64,000 nucleotides of DNA, taken from contig JAFVXA010000054.1 in NCBI GenBank assembly GCA_017501355.1, forward strand, positions 20,348-84,347, given 5' to 3'. Origin of the DNA: Oscillospiraceae bacterium. GTDB lineage: Bacteria; Bacillota; Clostridia; Oscillospirales; Oscillospiraceae. Each line of letters begins with the position of its first letter. Position 1 is the stretch's first letter. The notes beneath the pieces are model-generated. The model worked only from the letters and a program-made list of their open reading frames with translations, was not told the origin of the DNA and made no database searches. Positions 60,320-64,000 of this stretch are shown piece by piece. The position numbers and the translations under genes are program-made.

Positions 60320-61357
60320 TTACAGCACACGATCCAGTGCGGCGATGAGGGTGTCCACATCCTCTGCTTTCGTTGCCCAGCTGGTGCAGAAGCGCACGGC
60401 AGTGCGGTTTTCGTCCACCTTTTCCCAGGGGGAGTAGGCGAAGTCCTTGCCAAGCTCTGCCAGCACCTCACCCGTGAGAATGGGGAACTGCTGGTTGGTG
60501 GGGGAGTCATAGAGGAACTCACAGCCGTGGGCGCGGAAGGCATCGCGGATGCGGAGCGCCTGTGTCACGGCGTGGCGACCGATGCGAAGATAGAGGTCAT
60601 CGGTGAAGAGGGTGTCGAACTGCACACCCAGCAGGCGACCTTTGGCAAGGAGACCGCCCCGCTGCTTGATGAGATAGCGGAAGTCACGGCGAAGGGCATC
60701 GCTGCGGATGACGAGAGCTTCGCCGAAGAGTGCGCCCATCTTGGTGCCGCCGATGTAGAATGCGTCGGTGAGGCGGTAGAGATCGGCGAGGGTGAGGTCA
60801 TTCTCCTCGGCGGCGAGAGCGCAGCCGAGACGGGCACCGTCTACATAGAGATACAGCTCCCACTTGTCGCAGACCTTGCGGAGCGATTCCAGTTCGCCCT
60901 TGGAGTAGAGCAGACCGTTTTCTGTGGGCAGAGAGATGTAGACGAGACCTGGCTGCACCATGTGCTCAAAGGTGGGATCGTCCCAGTGAGAGTGACAGAA
61001 GCTGTCCACCATATCGGCGGTGAGCTTGCCGTCTGCCGCGGGCAGCACCAGCACCTTGTGACCGGTGTTCTCAATGGCACCGGATTCATGGACACTGATA
61101 TGACCGCCGCTGGGGCTGATGGCACCCTGATGGGGGCGGAGAGCGGCGGAGAGCAGCGTAGTGTTGGTCTGGGTGCCGCCGACGAGGAAATGGACCGCTG
61201 CATCGGGTGCGTCACAGGCGGCACGGATCTTCTCCCGTGCGCTGTCGCAGTAGCAGTCCTCGCTGTAGCCGGGGGTCTGTTCGTAGTTGGTCTCGATCAG
61301 ACGCTGCAGCAGTTCGGGAGCGGCGCCTTCGGTATAGTCGCATTCAAAACGGATCAT
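60320..61357 (-). CDS. ltaE: low-specificity L-threonine aldolase
   Basis: The 345-residue PLP enzyme of fold type I cleaves L-threonine to glycine and acetaldehyde. The family block YVDGARLGCAL gives the PLP-ring Asp, the catalytic Lys is in YIGGTKMGALFGEA, and HISVHESGAIENTGHKV and PLPT..NG-like segments (YISLPTENGLLYS) fit beta-eliminating aldolases. AAAGGAACCCCGTTT precedes the ATG. It follows the flavodoxin-fold gene by 20 nt, so the two are one operon. Confidence 0.9.
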   Translation of the reverse strand: MIRFECDYTEGAAPELLQRLIETNYEQTPGYSEDCYCDSAREKIRAACDAPDAAVHFLVGGTQTNTTLLSAALRPHQGAISPSGGHISVHESGAIENTGHKVLVLPAADGKLTADMVDSFCHSHWDDPTFEHMVQPGLVYISLPTENGLLYSKGELESLRKVCDKWELYLYVDGARLGCALAAEENDLTLADLYRLTDAFYIGGTKMGALFGEALVIRSDALRRDFRYLIKQRGGLLAKGRLLGVQFDTLFTDDLYLRIGRHAVTQALRIRDAFRAHGCEFLYDSPTNQQFPILTGEVLAELGKDFAYSPWEKVDENRTAVRFCTSWATKAEDVDTLIAALDRVL

Positions 61358-61377
61358 AAACGGGGTTCCTTTCGCTT

Positions 61378-62001
61378 TTATCGGATAAAATTGGTGACGG
61401 CAGGGGTCTCCTGCTTGGGCAGGGGAACGCCTGCGGCGTTTGCCATTGCCATGCAGCGCAGCAGATATGCCATGTTTCGCCCGAGGGTGCGCATGGTCTG
61501 CATACCCTCCTCGTCCTGCATGACTTCCTCGGGGGTGTTGCCGTGAACCATGTTCCAGTACTGGGAGGAGACCACGGGCATTTCCCGAATGGTGAAGTAT
61601 TTGTTGATCTGGTCAAAGGTGGCGGTGGTGCCGCCGCGGCGGGCGCTGACCACTGCTGCTGCGGGCTTGAGACGGAAGCTGCGTCCGCCTGCGTAAAACA
61701 GGCGATCCATAAAGCTGGTCAGAGCGCCCGATGCACCCGCAAAGTGGACGGGAGAGCCAAAAATGAAACCGTCGGTTTCCTCCAGCTTGGGCAGGACCTC
61801 GTTCACGATATCCTTCTGTACGCACTGGTGGTCACCCATGCGGCAGAAGCCGCAGCCAAGGCAGCCGCCGATGGGGGCGGTGCCGAGCTGGATGATCTCC
61901 GTCTCGATGCCCTCCGCCTCCAGTGTGGTTGCCACCATTTTCAGCGCGGTATAGGTGCAGCCGTAGGCATTGGGACTTCCGTTGAAAAGCAGAACTTTCA
62001 T
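61378..62001 (-). CDS. NADPH-dependent FMN reductase / flavodoxin-fold protein
   Basis: The 207-residue protein has the flavodoxin fold: [16 protein letters not shown] binds FMN phosphate, [16 protein letters not shown] is a Cys cluster typical of iron-sulfur flavoprotein-like reductases, and [23 protein letters not shown] is the isoalloxazine loop. The Cys spacing C-x2-C-x2-C is close to that of ISF proteins, so a 4Fe-4S cluster is possible. AGGAGGAAACACC precedes the ATG, which overlaps the GIY-YIG stop. Confidence 0.92.
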   Translation of the reverse strand: MKVLLFNGSPNAYGCTYTALKMVATTLEAEGIETEIIQLGTAPIGGCLGCGFCRMGDHQCVQKDIVNEVLPKLEETDGFIFGSPVHFAGASGALTSFMDRLFYAGGRSFRLKPAAAVVSARRGGTTATFDQINKYFTIREMPVVSSQYWNMVHGNTPEEVMQDEEGMQTMRTLGRNMAYLLRCMAMANAAGVPLPKQETPAVTNFIR

Positions 62002-62258
62002 GGTGTTTCCTCCTGTTTTGATCCGTGGATCAACTGCATTTTTTTCTCTCGCGGCAGTTGCTTGATGGCATATTCCCGACGCAGTGCCTCTTCCTTCGTC
62101 TCAAAGGTCTCATGGTACAGCAGCGTCACGGGGCGGCGGGTACGGGTGTATTTGGCACCGTTTCCCGCGTTGTGGGCGGCGATGCGTCTTGCGAGATCGG
62201 TCGTCCAGCCGGTGTAGAGCGTTCCGTCCGCACAGCGGACGATGTAAGTGTAATGCAA
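61998..62258 (-). CDS. GIY-YIG domain protein (UPF0213 / YhbQ-like)
   Basis: The 86-residue protein is a lone GIY-YIG nuclease domain: [43 protein letters not shown], then the Glu-bearing [16 protein letters not shown]. The small family is DNA-related but its role is not fixed. TTG at 62258 is preferred: GGGAGG is 8 nt before it and the protein begins at the domain. It overlaps the next gene by ATGA. Confidence 0.9.
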   Translation of the reverse strand: MHYTYIVRCADGTLYTGWTTDLARRIAAHNAGNGAKYTRTRRPVTLLYHETFETKEEALRREYAIKQLPREKKMQLIHGSKQEETP

Positions 62259-62381
62259 GACCTCTCCCTCCCATTCTTTTCCTATTCTACCCCTCTGATG
62301 CATAAAATGCAACAATATTTAGTGGTTTTACGAAACGCAGAGCACAAGAAAGCGGAGCCGGAAGAGGGACAGGTGAAACAA

Positions 62382-62413
62382 AAAACGGCATCGTCCGCAG
62401 ACGATGCCGTTTT
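62382..62413. terminator. bidirectional terminator hairpin
   Basis: AAAACGGCATCGTC pairs perfectly with GACGATGCCGTTTT around CGCA. It ends trmO. Confidence 0.9.
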
Positions 62414-62414
62414 G

Positions 62415-63101
62415 TTATTCGCTGATGTCCCGCACAGTTGCAATACCGTCTGCCACGGAGAATTTGATCTCATGCCCCGCGAAGGTGAAGCCGTAAACCC
62501 GCTCGCTGTCCTCCTGATAGGAGGGGCGGGGGTCTTCTGCCAGTACTGCCAGCAGTGCATCCCGCTTATCCGCGGCGAGACGATGCAGCAGTGTGTCCTC
62601 GCAGCGGACCTCCAGCTTGTCCTTCCAGGCAAGGTTGGTGAAGCCGCCTGCAGCATCGCTCTTTGCGTCGGCATAGGGGATGTAGGGCTTGATATCATAG
62701 ATGGGTGTACCATCCATGAGGTCAGCACCTGCCACCACCAGCACATCGCCCTCTGCCGTGTGTTCCACGCCCACAAGGCGCACGCAGGACAGCCCGATGG
62801 GGTTCGGGCGGAAGGGTGAGCGGGTGGCAAACACACCCATGCGGGTGTTGCCGCCAAGCCGCGGCGGGCGGACAGTGGGAGACCAGTTGTCCCGCTTTGC
62901 TTCGGAAAACTGCCAGATCAGCCACAGGTGGGAAAATTCCTCAATGCCCCGCAGGGCTTCCGCAACGCGGTATTCCTCGGTGAAAACCACCCGCGCGGTG
63001 AGGGCATCCACCACGCCGCTCTGGCGGGGAATGCCGAATTTGCTGGCAAAATCACTGCGGATATGGGCGATGACCTTCATCTCGTGGGGAGAATTACTCA
63101 T
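62415..63101 (-). CDS. trmO: tRNA (N6-threonylcarbamoyladenosine37-N6)-methyltransferase TrmO
   Basis: The 228-residue protein has the TsaA/YaeB fold: [29 protein letters not shown] and [26 protein letters not shown], the family block that binds S-adenosylmethionine. It methylates t6A37 of some tRNAs. It overlaps the upstream DUF4349 gene by ATGA. An internal ATG at residue 8 is a possible alternative start, with a weak ribosome site in both cases. Confidence 0.93.
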   Translation of the reverse strand: [228 protein letters not shown]

Positions 63102-64000
63102 GCTTCGCTGTCACTTTCTTCGTTGTTTTTCTTCTTGTTCCTGCGGAGCTTCGGGAAATGGGGGCGCTTCTTGCTGCGGAGGAACTTCCACGCACCGAAC
63201 AGCACCACAGCCCAGATAATGAGCTGCAGGAAGTTGCGACCCACAAACAGGACCAGATCCTCGGTGTCATCCTTCAGATCGTCCCAGGAGGTGCCGAGGG
63301 AGCGGAGGAAGCGCTGGGCAAAGCTGTCCTTTGCACCGGGGGTGAAGGTGGTGGTCTCGTTGATGTTCAGTGTGATGGTGGAGTATCTGACGCGATCGGC
63401 AAGCACACGCAGGGAGGAGGTCAGGGACTCGATCTCTGCGCGGGTCTCGGTGAGCTGAGATTCGATGGTGAGCACCTGCTCCAACGTTTCTGCCTCTGCC
63501 AGCAGTTCCAGCAGACGCTCCTGCTGGGCGGTGAGACTGTTGATGCGACTTTCCAGATCCACATACTGCAGCGTCACATTTTCGGAGTACAGATACTGGT
63601 CGATCACGTTGAAGTCGCGGGAAAGACCGCTGAGGAAGCCCTCGAATTTTTCGCAGGGGATGCGGAGCGTGTAGCTGGCGCTGCGTCTGCCGCCGCCCTC
63701 ATAATAGCTGCCGGAATAATAGGAGCCGCCGTTGCTTTCGTTATAGCTTTCGATGTAGCCGCCGCACTCGGCAAGAGACGCGCGGAGGGTGGCGATGGCA
63801 GCGTCATAGTCGAGGGTCTGGGCATAGACCTCGGCGGTGTAGATCATCTTCTCCGTGGGGTTGGTATTGATGAAGCTGCCGCCTTCGCCGCCATCAGTGG
63901 CAGATTCCTCCTCGGTGACATCCATGGTGCCGCCGAGCGTACCGCCGGCAAGGGAGTCGTTTTTGAAACCACCGTCCATCATGCCGCTGTTGAAGTCTTC
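63098..64000 (-). CDS. DUF4349 domain protein, 5' end beyond the window
   Basis: The frame stays open to the right edge, so the N-terminus is missing; about 300 residues are visible. An extracellular DUF4349 domain starts around KMIYTAEVYAQTLDYDAAIATLRASLAECGGYIE. A Gly/Tyr/Ser loop, a coiled coil (LESRINSLTAQQERLLELLAEAETLEQVL), one membrane helix near the end (LQLIIWAVVLFGAWKFL) and a basic/acidic tail follow. The role is unknown; this type is often a lipoprotein-like envelope protein. It overlaps trmO by ATGA. Confidence 0.85.
   Translation of the reverse strand, partial: EDFNSGMMDGGFKNDSLAGGTLGGTMDVTEEESATDGGEGGSFINTNPTEKMIYTAEVYAQTLDYDAAIATLRASLAECGGYIESYNESNGGSYYSGSYYEGGGRRSASYTLRIPCEKFEGFLSGLSRDFNVIDQYLYSENVTLQYVDLESRINSLTAQQERLLELLAEAETLEQVLTIESQLTETRAEIESLTSSLRVLADRVRYSTITLNINETTTFTPGAKDSFAQRFLRSLGTSWDDLKDDTEDLVLFVGRNFLQLIIWAVVLFGAWKFLRSKKRPHFPKLRRNKKKNNEESDSEA

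Noticed and set aside
1..64000. tRNA or rRNA genes
   Set aside because: I found no tRNA T-loop (GGTTCGAATC-type) or rRNA core sequence anywhere in the window by eye; a tRNAscan run would settle it.

Overview
The window looks like chromosomal DNA of an anaerobic, spore-forming, gut-associated member of the Clostridia, most likely Oscillospirales (Ruminococcaceae/Oscillospiraceae-like). The reasons are high GC with AGGAGG ribosome sites, Spo0A, SpoIVB, CwlJ, a GerQ-like protein and a GerMN protein, a minimal SufC-SufB pair, a DAP-type MurE, FeoAB and a choloylglycine (bile salt) hydrolase. I see no rRNA, tRNA, CRISPR array, insertion sequence, integrase or phage gene. The assignment rests on gene content only.

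Layout. 1-6.8 kb: end of a membrane protein, an alpha/beta hydrolase, glycerol kinase, a zinc-ribbon protein, an AT-rich DUF169 gene, the SufC-SufB pair and a small helical protein. 6.8-11.3 kb: Asp23-FakA, a LysE-type exporter, and rsmD-coaD-coiled-coil protein. 11.4-25.9 kb: a dcw division and cell wall cluster (mraZ, rsmH, ftsL, spoVD/pbp2B-like, murE, mraY, ftsW, murG, murA, ftsQ, ftsZ) followed by spoIVB. It opens with a sigma-A-like promoter and four 10-bp MraZ-box repeats. ftsA, murC, murD and murF are not in it.

26-42.8 kb: an EamA transporter and a hydrolase, a GH2 glycosidase, a YjiH-type transporter, a glyoxalase-fold protein with a small kinase-like protein, a phosphoesterase translationally coupled to a ParB-like/BMP fusion, an EAL phosphodiesterase, spo0A with 0A boxes, RidA, a TSCPD protein, a cwlJ-gerQ pair, an acetyltransferase and a DacF-type carboxypeptidase.

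42.8-55.5 kb: a candidate structured RNA, an overlapping comEA-response regulator-histidine kinase-GerMN operon, a DUF5058/membrane protein/M20 peptidase operon, a D-Ala-D-Ala ligase, bile salt hydrolase, a TPR-GGDEF protein, an EamA transporter and AzlCD. 55.5-58.8 kb: an iron locus (feoA, feoB, DUF3793) with five inverted repeats built on GTTAGC/GCTAAC or a close variant. 58.8-64 kb: a MATE exporter, L-threonine aldolase, an FMN reductase, a GIY-YIG protein, TrmO and a DUF4349 protein cut by the window edge.

The main themes are peptidoglycan synthesis and division, sporulation and germination, c-di-GMP turnover and iron uptake. Most convergent genes are separated by strong hairpins that can end transcription on both strands. 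The least explained elements are the GTTAGC operators, the ParB-like/BMP fusion with its coupled phosphoesterase, the DUF5058-M20 operon, the acidic insertion inside the SpoVD-like transpeptidase, and the structured leader before comEA.
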